The position numbers were made by a program, and so were the translations under genes. Of a stretch of 64,000 nt of DNA, positions 10,540 to 23,300 are shown piece after piece (within the stretch, counting starts at the first letter, position 1; the number at the start of each line of letters is the position of its first letter). The stretch is from NCBI GenBank assembly GCA_963169105.1, contig OY720636.1:147521941-147585940 (forward strand), given 5' to 3'. The DNA is from Ceriagrion tenellum (lineage: Eukaryota; Arthropoda; Insecta; Odonata; Coenagrionidae). Under the pieces are notes generated by a model that made no database searches, had not been told where the DNA came from, and saw nothing but the letters and a program-made list of their open reading frames with translations.

Positions 10540-11780
10540 CCATCCATCAGCATTTATCCCAAGGAAATATTACAGTAGAAACAACTTGAATCCCATTGAA
10601 CTTGAACTCCGATACATGCATATCCATAACATGCCATTCCCTCACAGGGTGGGCAAAGTCAAAGGTCTTAAATATATTCATCTTTGCCTTTTCATAATTT
10701 CCTCCACAGGGCCCTCTTCTTGCATAACCCTCGTGCTTCCCTTCCACTCATTCACTGCTCCACGCACGGTCTCCCCTTCTCAGGACTCGTAATATTCCTC
10801 CTCCACAGTCTCTCTCCCACCACATCCACCCATGAAGTCTCTCTCTTCCTCTCACACTTTTCACTCCACTATTTAATCTGTTACATTAGTCAACTCTCAT
10901 CCATTCTCTCAGCATGACCAAAGCAATGAAGTACACTCCTCTCTAATATGTCCATTACAATAGTATCCAATGCTACTTCTTTCATCACCCACTCATTCCC
11001 AACCCTAATTAGCTCAACTATACTTTTCGGGTAAACCATTCCCACCTAATTAACATACTCTTATACTTAAGTTATACTTACTTATACCCAAGTTTTCCTG
11101 TGGTATAATAATGCCAGCATGAGAACACTATCGTACACTGCAATTTGCAATTCCAAATACCAACTCTCATTCCTTGATTTGCTCTATATACATACAACCT
11201 ATAACTTTCCTTCCAGCATTAACATACCTTTTAGCTTTAGTGGAATCAAACCTTTGATGCCCCAGTTTGTGATTGTGCAACTGTGATTAAGGGTCAATGA
11301 ATTTTCTTATTATTTCTCAATTATAAAGCACCTGAACACTATGGGTCAAGGGTAATTCAATCACAACCATCAAACTCACAACAATTGTGCATTCATTCTT
11401 CTTCTCTCTGTACACATCACATGTCTTCTTTCCCATTTCCTCAAACCTGGCTATGATCAATCTCTCACATGCCTTTTTTTTTCACACACAATAATTTTCA
11501 CCATCAGTTGCCTTTCATTTTGCCCACCACCCCTTTCCCAAGTAACACTTTCTAAAATCAATCCTTTCAAACTGTCCCACACACAATTCACAATCCATTC
11601 ACAAATATATACGTCCAATTCTCTCAGCTTCAAGGATAGCAAATCCTCAAACATGCATCCATACCATAGCAAAGGGAGGAAGTGGTCCACATAGTGGTAG
11701 GAAGTGGTGCACATGGTAAGTACATATAAATCAGAGATATGAATAAGGCCCATTCAAGAAAAAGATTGGTATATTTAACA
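10540..11780 (-). pseudogene. RTE-like LINE, degenerate 3' half
   Basis: The minus strand carries many stops but preserves a recognisable C-terminal LINE reading: VLHCFGHAERMDES near 10930, SWVDVVGERLWRRNI near 10810, and KRALWRKL near 10700. It then has a tail with CCACCCTGTGAGGGAATGGCA (sense strand, 10630-10655). A second copy of the same 3' end lies at 20690-20945. Above 11300 the reading (YGCMFEDLLSLKLRELDVYI) still looks LINE-derived. The 5' limit is uncertain and may reach 12560. It sits inside the large intron of the plus-strand gene. Confidence 0.65.
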
Positions 11781-12676
11781 TTGGACACAAAGGTACTCAT
11801 ATTACCTACTATGCCTAACTGAACCCTGGTTCAGTTACCACCTAGGGGTAAATGGAGGGCTTTGGGTAGTGGGCACAATCGACAAAAAAACAAGAGTGGT
11901 AACATGAGTAACTGGGCCAAAGTCAGGGCTCACCAAGTGGCTATCTCTTGATAACCAGCCGTCAGCCCCACTTACCTGCAAAAATCGCTTCTCAAACACT
12001 GTTTAGAGTATTGAATGTGGGAAAGGTAGGAGTGCCCTTTAACCTCTGACATAGGCATGGTCTCTTAGTCAAATCATTCTACTTCCCCTATCATCTGAAG
12101 GGACACTCATCGCAGTGAATCAGAAATGCCCACTACAACCAGAAAGTCACACATATTCCACTTGAGTGGTAGCATTCGATGTCCCTCTCCAACACCATAT
12201 TCACATCTCACAGTCAAACAACCTCTCCACTTTTATTCTCATTTGCTTCCTTGGAACTCACTTTTCACCCAGATTCAATCTAGAGACCACAAAGATGTTG
12301 TCTGTTCCAAATTCGGCACCTCACTCAATTTTCCCATAACTCATTGTTTACACTTCCACCTCCCCTATCCACTGGTGCATTACATACCAAAGTCACTACT
12401 CTTCAAATACACACCTACTTCATACAAATCCAGAGTACATGATGTCTTTAACTCCTGATGACAGTACCAATACCACTATCATCTATTGTAATAACTTGCT
12501 ATCCCTCATGCTTAAGTTCCACACTCCCACAAATCATTAAATCATCTCCTTTCATTACATTTATCAGGTTTCCCTTTTCCACACACTCATCTCAATCCCC
12601 AATTCATTAAAGCAATGCCAATTTTAGTCTAATCAAACAGTTTTTAAATCAGTATGATAAATAATTTCAATTTCAG

Positions 12677-12811
12677 GTACCACAGCACAAGTTCACAGCC
12701 AAACCTGATAACATGTGGTTCTTCCGCTATCAAATTCTTTCCCATTTTGTACAGTCTGTTCGCAAAGTACTAATTATTAATCGACTGCAGAGGAGATTAA
12801 ATTTACTGAAG
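12677..12811 (+). CDS. Internal exon, unidentified plus-strand gene
   Basis: A 135-bp exon, 45 codons, phase 0 at both ends, with acceptor AATTTCAG and donor GTAAAT. It reads VPQHKFTAKPDNMWFFRYQI followed by LSHFVQSVRKVLIINRLQRR and LNLLK. The FFRYQ...FVQSVRKVLIINRL pattern is an aromatic, basic amphipathic helix of the kind seen in calmodulin-binding ciliary proteins. I cannot assign the family with confidence. Downstream exons were not found. Weak candidates for a short last exon start at 13478 and 14001. Confidence 0.75.
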
Positions 12812-14480
12812 GTAAATAAGCCTTTTCATAGAAATATACTACCAACAATATAGCAAAAATAATGAATTGATCAGTTGCTCACTAAGCATTAAAAATAATT
12901 ATAAAATGATGATTCCTTTAAGGAGAATGCTTTAAAAGAAGATGAATATGTACAGAATGACTGAAATCTTCACAGAAGAGAATTAATCCTGATTGTTAAA
13001 AGTGTTTGAATGAAGAAATCATCTTATTCATGAATTAGAAAAGAAAGATTTCAATTGAAGCAGAAATGTTCACAAACCTTAACCAACCAATAAGGAATAA
13101 AGAGATACCTACTCCAAAATAAATACAGAAATACTATTTTTGCAGTGAATGAACAAGAAAGGGGAAAACAAGGCTTTAGAAACTCATGGGTCCATTAAGA
13201 GCAATAACACATCTACATACTACCCCGCTAGCTGCCGCATGGGCGTGTGGCAGGGGGTGGTAGGTCACCAGCCATGTAAAGATGTAAAATTTTTGGAGGT
13301 GAAATGGTGACATGTACTATGGGAGTGTATTTAGAGGAGCTTAGTTTTTACTGTGGTCGCTTATTGTGTGCTGTTTAGAGCCAATAGAGTTGAGCCAATC
13401 AAGGAACACTACAAGTACATAACTTGAAAGGAGGAAGTATGTGAATATACTTGATTGTGAAATTATTGATTCACAGTCATTGCAATGGCAGATTACCTGA
13501 AAATACAGAACTGCATTGGATTAATGTGTCCTAAAATTGGTAAAAAATTCAAGAAAAAGGTAAAAATTATATGATAACAAAAATATAGAAAATTTTAAGT
13601 AGTAAAGAGGGTTTAATTGTTCAAAAAGTATATATTCTACATAGCTTTCAGAAGCACAAATATAAACTGGACATTCTGTTAAAATTTGCTTTATCTGAAT
13701 CTTATCCCAATGTTAATGACCATTATTTATTGGCTATGAAGTTTATAAAGTAGAGTCTGTAAATACTGCAATTTTGCTTCAAATATTTCCCCTTAAAAAT
13801 CATTTTCATGAGTTAAAGAGAAAACAATCAGCATCAGTAATATGTTCAAGATATCTTATTTTTGTAGTAAACTTGACGAGATCTGCATGTTATAAATCTA
13901 ATAATAAGACATACGTAAAAATAAGCAAGATGACATCTCCAATCCTGCCATGCCACCATATTTAAATATAAAAATATTATAGAAGAACAATTTTTTTTCA
14001 GTATTTGGGGAAAGATTACTTTTCTGTAGCATTATTAATATTATAAAGGGTTATCTATAAACAACTACTTAAGGGTAACAGTAATTAGATGTAATTGCAG
14101 AGTAATTTCTTTATTATTATTGGGTTATCATCAATGAAAAAGGTTATTGATTTTTTTTCAGATTCTAAGGTCAAAACCGGGGTTGGGGTGGGGATGGCCG
14201 TTTGTCTCATTAGCCTGAAAATTGTACAGGGTACGATAAATTTTCTAAAATTCAGATCATATATATTCATTGAGTGTGAGCTTGGAGATATCAAAATTTA
14301 AAATATCAATACCAACAAATACCTAAGGTTACCACACATTCCGTTCCCAATCATAGAAAAACTTTAAGTTGGACTACGCATGACAAATGTGAAAAAATAT
14401 ACAGCTTTCATAGAAAAATTAGGGAGTGGACTAGATACAAGTACATTGAATACACAAAAAGTAAATATATAATACACTAT
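12812..14480. other. AT-rich non-coding DNA with one shared repeat
   Basis: No supported exon. A GC-richer 40-bp block at 13222-13262 (CCGCTAGCTGCCGCATGGGC, then GTGTGGCAGGGG) has a diverged relative at 19925-19965, so it is a dispersed repeat fragment, perhaps the tail of a LINE or SINE. Confidence 0.5.
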
Positions 14481-15579
14481 TGTAACTTTTTTTTTCTATG
14501 TGACCACCATGGAAATGATCGCCGTTACTTTAAGTAAGGTACTCCTCCCTCAAGATTTGGGAGGAGCAGGGGTCCCCGATACAACAATCCTCACCTTGGG
14601 AATCTGCTTCCGGAATCAATCTCCAGCACCACATAACAGAAAAAAAAACCAGTTCTGGCGAGAGTGATAGGGTTATGAATTGAAATCGAAACTGAATGTT
14701 GTGAAATAAAAGTAGTAAGCATTTAATAATAATAAAATATTTTACAAAAAGGAAACGATGGATCGATCAAATACACCAGAAAATCCCCAAGCAAATTACC
14801 ATTGATCAACCCTTCCAAAATATTTTAACACTGCCCCTTTTTTGGGCTTAAGATTGGTTTCAAACAGTTGATGGGGTAGGGCGCGACTTTCGTTACAGGA
14901 AATAATGAACCAAAAAAAAAAGAGACACCCTTTTTAGGATGATAGCTGGATACACTGACCCGAGACTTCAGCAGACATTCGGCCCTCCGGCGATCTTCGG
15001 CTTCACACCTGCTTCTTGTAGACGAACGGTGCTCTTGGAGTGCGGGCGTTTTAGCGGGCAATTTCCCAGACCACCGATGCGATGAGCTCCCAATGTCGGG
15101 CTTTCCTGGGAAGAGGCACAGTGTCCCCCATATTTCAACGTTCTGGGAAGATCCGCCAACTAGGAGTAGCGTCTATATTTTCGGGCCGCTCTCTCTTCAT
15201 CTTAGGTCTGTCAGGGATGCGTGCTCTCATGTCTCGCCACCTCACGTACACTCATCACTTTGCCGGTGTGTGAAAGCTTTCTGCCCTCTCTTGGCCAGCG
15301 ATTTCTCACAGAACTTCGTTTTTCAAAATACCTAATTTTCGGAACAAACACGCATTATATAGCGGCGTCAATGGGGAAAAGGGGGGAGGTTTTGTGCGTC
15401 ACAGACAAAGAGAAGGAGGGCCGGGTGACGAACACACCTCCGCCTTGTTCCTTGTATGTGTGGAGTCAAGTGCAGCCCTCACACACACACACACTTTAAT
15501 TCACTCCCTCCCCCGTCACTCGCTCCGCCTTTCCAGCCTAGGTCACCTAAGCGTACTTGTGACGGTTTGAACCGTTACA
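14481..15579. mobile_element. Solo LTR of a retrotransposon, 1,099 bp
   Basis: The segment begins TGTAAC and ends GTTACA, a 6-bp inverted repeat with the TG...CA ends of LTRs. It is flanked by CTAT on both sides (14477-14480 and 15580-15583). The interior is GC-richer than its surroundings with many CpGs. It holds a TATATAG box-like site near 15356 and a CA repeat at 15479-15494. No gag-pol sequence follows, so it is a solo LTR left by recombination. A 4-bp duplication fits a Ty3/gypsy-type element. Orientation is unresolved. Confidence 0.7.
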
Positions 15580-15583
15580 CTAT

Positions 15584-17208
15584 AAACCCTTCAGTTTAAT
15601 GCATGAGGTTAACGCAAAAAAAATCCTAATTACTTCCTGACTTATGAAAAAGAAGTTGCCTTCTGCTTAAGGAGCATCACCTGATGCACCTGCATGGACT
15701 CAAATGTTTAGAAAAATAACAACCTATATAGACGTGAGGCATTGTAATGCAAATTTGTGAATTCCACCATTGTAAATTCAGTTTTTGTAATCCCAACTCT
15801 AATATAAATTAATCCATTCATTTGTTAAATTATAAAAAAAATAAGTTCACCTAAACATGGCAAGCTTCCATTAATTTACCACTGCCAAACACTATGGTGC
15901 CTATACAAATAATACGTGAAACTCATTTATGTGATTATTGGCATGTGGAATGAACTTTTAACAAAGATTGTAACATAGTTCCAATGTAAACAGAAGTAAT
16001 AATAGTCAAGATTCAGGTACAAAGCCATGTTGGGGCCATGCTTAAAGTCTTATGGATGTAGAGAAACAAAACTGAGGTGAGTACAAGGACATTAAAAAAC
16101 AGGTTTTAAAGAGCTTCAAATATTTTATTGTTTTCACTTTGGTAACAATTTTAGAAGCTTGAAATATAAAACAATGTCTAATTTAATGTTTTCAAGTACA
16201 AAATCCAAATGAATTAAGTCAAGAAAAAAAATATTCCTGGCCAATATCTGCCCACAAATACATTCAAAAAAAAGAGTACATACACATAAGAGTACAAACT
16301 AAAGATCAATTTTCAGCTTGAGTCACAACATATATGACCTTCACACCAGTGAAAACTGGAAGGATGTTCATGAATAATTTACAACTGAACTGGTAACCTC
16401 ATAAAATTTATATATTTATAAAAATATGAATTTAATAATCTCATGATTTTCCAACTCAATGAATACTGCTAAAATATAATGGAAGATAGAGAACATCACA
16501 TTTCACTTTTACAATCACTATTTCATAATAAAAATACAAAACTATACATCACCAACAGTCTCAAAAGAACTAGCTTCAGCTAAAATTCGATTGTCAGGAC
16601 AAAATAAATATGAATAAATATTCAGAAGATGCAAGAAATGAGTACAGATGCTCAATTTCTTGCAATGCCCACATCACACAGGCAAATTAAATGCTTTAGT
16701 ATTTCAGGAAAAATTAAAGTCTTTCAAGTTTCTCAACAGCAACTTTTGAGACAAACAGTCAAACTTGTTTGAGTTAACCAGAGAAAATACTGGAGCATGG
16801 CCCAGCTAATGTCAGTGGAGTCTCCACTTAAATACTCCCATATGAACATCCACTGATAATTAAAAAATATTCATTCTGACTCTCTGGTTAGTAGCTCTTT
16901 ATCACCCTGACTCACAAAATATGTTAACATTAGTCCTAAACTTTTCACGGAAACATGGATACAATTACTAAGTAGGACATGAAAAATTAATTAAAAATCA
17001 TTTTGTTCACTACAGTAATCTCACCATCATTACATGATTTGAACTTTATGTGCTTAAATGTATTGAATGATGTTGATATAAATCACTTTTTAAAGCCTAG
17101 TGGAAGTAAAACCTTTTGGATACATACATCACATGATGATTTCTGAAGGTCGTAGCATTTATATGGAGGCACATGAGAGGTGAAATGTTCAGGTAACCTT
17201 TCTTAACA
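15584..17208 (-). other. Sfmbt 3' UTR and downstream region
   Basis: Immediately below the Sfmbt stop codon the DNA is AT-rich with no gene. A minus-strand AATAAA (TTTATT on plus) lies near 16125 and could end the transcript about 1.1 kb past the stop. The convergent plus-strand gene has no visible exon here. Confidence 0.4.
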
Positions 17209-17352
17209 TTACTTACAACCATACTGCATATAAAATGCAAATTTGAGCTTTTCAATATGGCGGCACAACTTTATTGCTGGACCCAGTTTAAGATGAAGGT
17301 GCTCTTGAATGGTGGGCAAATTCAATAGCATAAATGCCTGGCCATCGATCTC
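17209..17352 (-). CDS. Sfmbt: Sfmbt exon 16 (end of SAM, stop)
   Basis: Acceptor AATTCACAG on the minus strand. It codes for the C-terminal half of SAM (LKLGPAIKLCRHIEKLKFAF) and ends YGCK-stop at 17209-17211. Confidence 0.96.
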   Translation of the reverse strand, partial: EIDGQAFMLLNLPTIQEHLHLKLGPAIKLCRHIEKLKFAFYMQYGCK

Positions 17353-20300
17353 CTGTGAATTTAGAACAACAACGTGATTACATACCCACATGCATTGATG
17401 GAAATAGACAGCGAAATCAATCATAATGAAATTGCTGAGGTATATTAGGTAAATATTCTAGTGATTGAATGTTTTACAAAGACACAGTCACATTATCATA
17501 AATTTTTTCCTGAGCCTCAGAGTTAAGTAATGCTTATCCCTACCAGTCTAAATTAGCTAATGAGTTTAAGTTTCAGTATCTATGCTACAGACTTAAAAAT
17601 AAGATATGAGATACCCAGACTTACTAGTCAAACAGACTGTAAGCTTAAAGCAACACTCTATTTAGGCTGTGAAAATCTTGGTAATGCCAATGCAGAAGAA
17701 ATGCCACAACAGCATTAAAAAACAAGGTTGTTTCAGCAAGGTTCCTCCAACATGTGCTTGGGTAGAACTTTTGGAATTTTTTGTACATTTGCAAAACTTG
17801 TTCCCTGTTTCCTCAACACTACCATAATTCTAAAGCAGAGTAGATACATTTAACATTGTATTGGAAAATTCAATTAAGGTTTCAGTAAGGTTGTTTCTGG
17901 TAAGTTCTTACATCCTGCATACACAAATGGTGTACACACATACTAATCAAAGAACAGACGAGAGAAATTCAAGAGATAAAGATACATGTGTAGATACTTC
18001 ATTTCCATTTCATGCTCGACTTCGAAGGGGGGAAGAGTATTAAATTACAGTAGACTCTCATTATTCCGAAGTTTACGAGGCCAAAAATTGGCCATTCATA
18101 ATAATGGACTTTGTAATGTCTTTTTTTCATGATGATCGAAGAAAATGTCCCTTGGCATACTTTCGTTGTCTCTTTGATCTTTCATATGTTACAGCCATGT
18201 TGTGAAATGATTTTAGATATGTACGCCCGATTGAAGATCTAATTTTGTGCAAATACATGAAATTCAGCATCCATATTCTATTTTGCCATTGCAAAATCAC
18301 ACATCATGCCATTACTTCTTGTAATCGTTGCAAGCCAGGAAATTTATTCAGTCAGATATTAATTCCTTGAAAAAACTACTCTGCTGCTGAGACAGTTATA
18401 ATGTCGCGAAATTAATAAAGAGAAGCTCGATTTATGTTGAACTGATTTTGGGTAAAATTTGATTTCACAAAAGTAAATGAGCAGTCCCAGCTGATTTCTC
18501 AAGTATTCTCATGAAATCATTACTGGAGTTAACATATTGCGATGTAACCATTTTACACAAGGTTGTTCCGATCCCTGGTGGAGATATTGATTCAATTTTA
18601 TGACATGAAACAACAGAACTTAGAGAAACTTCAGCAAAATCAGCCATTTTCGACAATATTTAACGAAAATGTTCAAGTTAATGCTGTATTACCGTGAAAT
18701 TCAGCGGTAACAAATCATAATGTGGAATTTCTGTAGGGTACGTATTATTAATTTTCTTTCCCTTCATTCAGCACGGAAATTTATCAGTACAACGTGTTTG
18801 CTTGCTAACACTCATAGTTGTGCTGGACCCTTGACCTTGAAAGACTTCATCCGAGGAGCCCCCTCATCTGCTACAAGTGAGGAGATAATGCTCACCTCTG
18901 GGTTGCCCACAAGCAAGCGCTTCATCACACTGGATCACGTGGTTGAGTGGAATTTGCTACATGGTTACACTTCGCAAAACACTGAAGATATTGAATTGAA
19001 GAAACAAGCCGTTTCCAAATGAGAGCAAACACAATGTAATGCAAGACAAAAAAATGATGATTTTTAATGACTTATAATTACAATTGATATTATTATATGC
19101 TACCTGCGCGTTTTTACTCTTTCCACACCGGTCCGTGCAGTATAAATTCCACCCTTGTCGTGAGTGATGTGAGAATACGCCTACGTATGGAACTCTCTCA
19201 CGACAAAGAATCGCACAGGTTTAAGCAAAAGTCAGCAGGATGGCGAACACTTTCCTCGATTGCTGGGCAGAGGGGATCACAACCCTCGTTTAAGTACCTC
19301 CTCCACTCATGAGCCGTGGTCAACGGTGAATTATTCAATCAGTTACTTTATTATACTATCAAATTTTACTGTAATCAGTTAAGTAAATGAGGGTTTTATT
19401 TCACACTAGCTTTTGTCATCTGACTCTTTTAGTTCCCTAATACGCCAATTACTCAGGACGTTCACAAAAAACAATATGTGTCGCAAACTATATTCATTTA
19501 TTGATAGTTTTCAATACATGTACCATTTGACAAGGGCATCATCTTTTTTCTATGCCATTTGGTGGCAGCATCACTGTTGACAGCTCCTTCTTTGCCACAA
19601 ATTTTAAGGGCAGCAATGTTGCAACGTGCTTTGAATCTAGTCAGCCTACCCGCTGATACTACCTTATCCTCAGCTTTTTTTAAGGGAAATTGTTTCTGCT
19701 CTCTGCAGTAAAGTAGGGTCACTGACGGGTAAGTTTTCTCAGCAACTTTGCAGAACAAAGCGGACACTTCATCTTCAATATCAGCACATTCAGCACCACG
19801 CATGCTCTTCCTCTTCAGCGAGATTCCTTCCGTCACTATCACTTGCATTTTTTCATGGTTAGCAAGAATGGCGGAAAGCATCAATAAAGAAAACCCAAAT
19901 TTTTTTGCCACTACATCATTATACTATCCTGCGAGCCGGTGCATGAGCATGAGGCAGGGACTCGTGATAACAAATAATTTCGTTCCATTGGTGTCATATT
20001 TTATGAACTAATATACCTTTGATTAAGAGTCGTTCTTACTACTGCAGTATTGAAAAATGTATCAACGTTTGTATAAGTCACATTCAGTGGATAATGTAAT
20101 CGGCAACGATGATCAATGTCTTCACTCTGACAAGGAGCACCTAAAAAATGCTGCTGTGAGCCGTCATCATTCGTAACAACAAGCAACTTTTTCACGTAGT
20201 TACCAAGGACCAAGGTTCCTAATTTCACAACTTCGTTATTTCGTAATATCTCATACTGCTACATGCATTTATATACCCTTTTGTTGGGACTGAATATTTT

Positions 20301-23300
20301 GCTTCATAAAATCGAAATTTCATAATTTTGAGTTTCATAATTTTGAGTTTCTACTGTATTGTTTTATTTAACTACAATGTTGTCAAGAAATAATTCATAG
20401 AGCAAAATTTTCTGAGAGTTACCAATCAGTGTGCCATGGCTGTGGGCATAGCATTCAACAAACTCATTGATGAGGATTTGTTCTTAATGAATGGCTGTTG
20501 TGAAGGAGGACATTGTTGTGAGAAACTTGTGATGATGGTGATTTAGGCCTCTACAAATGCCCTTCTAAATAATTTCTGCCAAACGAAAAATGATGCTATC
20601 TTAAGCTATAAATGTAGTGAAGTAAAGGAAGCTTCAAACATTGTCAAAGGGTCTATATCATTACATACGTACATATACATACCCTTCACGCCGTTCCCTT
20701 TCGGGGTAGGCACAGTCAAAATGTTTCCCTCATTAATACATAATTGTTCATCTAACTCTGCTTCAATAATTTCCTCCATGCTGACCTATCCTTGCAAACC
20801 TCTTTTGCCTCATTTACCCCCATACACTGTTTCATACATGCCCTCCTGTTTTTAAGACTCCTAATATTCCTCCTAAGAATTCCCTCAACCACATTCAACC
20901 ACAAATTTCTCGGCCTACCTCTATCTCTCACAACATTCATTCTATTCTCATCATTTGAATATAAAAATGATTAAATTATTATTACTATGAGTACTTATTT
21001 TATTTTATTCAGCCAAAATTTTTTTTTATTAGTTCCCGATTTATGCATGCACAATTACTTGATTTTTGTTGATTTGTAGAATTTGATGTTTATAAGGAGA
21101 TTTCTGCTTCTCTCTCGAACTAAAGTAAATTGTAAGAAAGTAAGATCACCAGAGTAAGTAGAACTGAGATTGAAAGGGCCATGATGCAACTGAAATGACT
21201 GAGACTGAAGAGGCAGATTCACTAATCTACTCGGGGGTAATATGGATTTTGTACTACTTATGATTGAAAATACTAATGCCAACCAAATTTTCTAGGGTCA
21301 CGGCCATTTTCACATGGATAATTGGTATCCAATGTCCAATGACAATTTTCACTTGTTGTCCAGTGTATACCTAATTTTACATAATGATTTTAGTTTCTCA
21401 TTCCAAAAATTTATTTAATTTTGATCCTGAAGTGACCACTCTAAAATGCTAGCTTTCAGAAATACCCAGCATAATTTGACACTTTTCCCAGAAATAACCT
21501 ATTTTTATGTGAAATTCAAAAATCGGTGATTCTTAAATAATTTTGTAGAAGAATAGGGAACACTAATAGCTACCCAATTTTCATCGTTAACAATATCTGG
21601 TAAATCCTACATGCTATTCAAATGATTAAAAATGAATACCACCGGAACACAGTATTTGTTTTTTTATGGGCCTCTTTTGTTATTATATTAAGATCTGTAT
21701 CATATATGTGATCATGTCTTAGATCTGATAGTTTTGAACAACTGACACTGTGGGGTTTTACCTGCGAAGAAAAATGTCATTTTCCACAGATTACCATTTT
21801 AGTTGAAGTTACCATTAGGACTGCCAAATTATGGAAAATGATTACATTGTATTCAATTTATTTTACAACTTTGCATCAACCTCTGCATAAATATGAACGT
21901 GTATCATATAGATCACCATGTAATACTAATGAATATCTAGTCGGGATGTTAACCTATTACGTCAAAATAGTTTTCAAAGCGAATGGATAAGTGGCAATAA
22001 AATACATAGCTGAAATTGCTATGGTCACATAACATTAATAGATTTCACAGTAGAGGAACGTGCCAAGCATAAGGTGCTGTAGCGAAAGCATAGGCTAGCA
22101 GTAGCCCTACCTTCAATGACATCACATATTTGCGACCGGGCCTTGTATTCTACGTGGCTCTGGTTGAGCCATCTCCCTTGTGATATAAGTATTTTGAAAA
22201 ATGCATACACCTGCACCATGTGTCAGCTAGTGGAGAAGGTACATGGGATTTTGCTTGTTATCTTTTGGCACACTTCTGCACCACAAAAATGAGCAACTAA
22301 ATCATACATTGCTTTTTATGAAGTAGATGGCTAGCAAATCTGGCATCGTGTTATATGGGCTTCAGAGTTAGTTAAAGAGACAGCAGATACCTACCTCTTC
22401 TCCCAATCTTGAGGCTAGGTGTGCACAATCATGGGTCCCTTTGATGTAGCCAGTGACTTGATTGACGGACCAATCGAGTGGATTGGAGCCGAGCCAACCG
22501 GAGTGCAGACGGCCAGACCCCTTGCCTGGGGAGACGAGCCCACCAGCACCACCCAGGTGCAAGGGGGGTGGTGGGGGTGGCGGTAGCACCGGTCGTGGTG
22601 GGGGTGGTGGAGGGGGCGGGGGTGGTGGTGGTGGAGGAGGGGCTTGGCTCGGATTGCTGTGGAGGTTTTTGCGGAGGGGTGGCCGACCCCTGGGGGGCCT
22701 ACCCGTGGCACTGAGCCCTGTGGCACGACTAGTGCTCTCAGCCTTGCCCCATCGCCCTGCTCTCATTTGGAGTGCAAAGTTGGGCAGCTTTGCCCCTCTC
22801 GTCTTCATCTCCATGCGAGGAACCTCCTTCTTGACGTACTTCCGCTTGAAGACTGCTCCCACAGATCTGTTCTGGGGATTGGTGACTGGTCTAGAAACTG
22901 GACGAGATTCTGGACCACTTCCTTCACTTTCATGTCCTGAATCCATAAGGAATAATAAACACGTTCCTATTTGAAACTAAAAAGCCTATATCTACTTAAA
23001 TGTATGATCAAACAGGTGAATAAATTATTATTATTATTATTACTTTCAACACATCATCTAAGATTGACAGACATGCTTGCAGCAAGGAAAGGTAAATGAT
23101 TATTTATGTTTTTTTCTGAAGACCTATTTTTCTGAAACAAATTATTAATGGTATTTTTCTTTTGTCAACATTTTGCATGTTATTATGCTTCTAATAATTA
23201 TTATTTTCTAATAAAAAGAAGTTCAAAGGGAATTCTGAGCCCTGAAGAAGCACAGCATGCTAATATGAGAAAATTCAGCAAAAGATTAAACCACGATTCA

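Larger units (their letters stand above)
17353..22394 (-). other. Sfmbt intron 15
   Basis: A 5.0 kb intron holding a Tigger-like element (18048-20356) and an RTE-like LINE end (20690-20945). Nothing else was recognised; 20960-22390 is AT-rich with no gene. Confidence 0.8.

Noticed and set aside
13478..14060. Candidate terminal exons of the plus-strand gene at 13478 and 14001
   Set aside because: Acceptor-like sites exist, but the reading frames stop after 7 and 14 codons and nothing supports one over the other.
18720..19022. 100-codon plus-strand frame
   Set aside because: Inside a Tigger-like element on the opposite strand; no recognisable domain and no splice context.
22462..22974. 170-codon plus-strand frame with a polyglycine run
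   Set aside because: It is the antisense of Sfmbt exon 15; the glycine run is the complement of proline codons.
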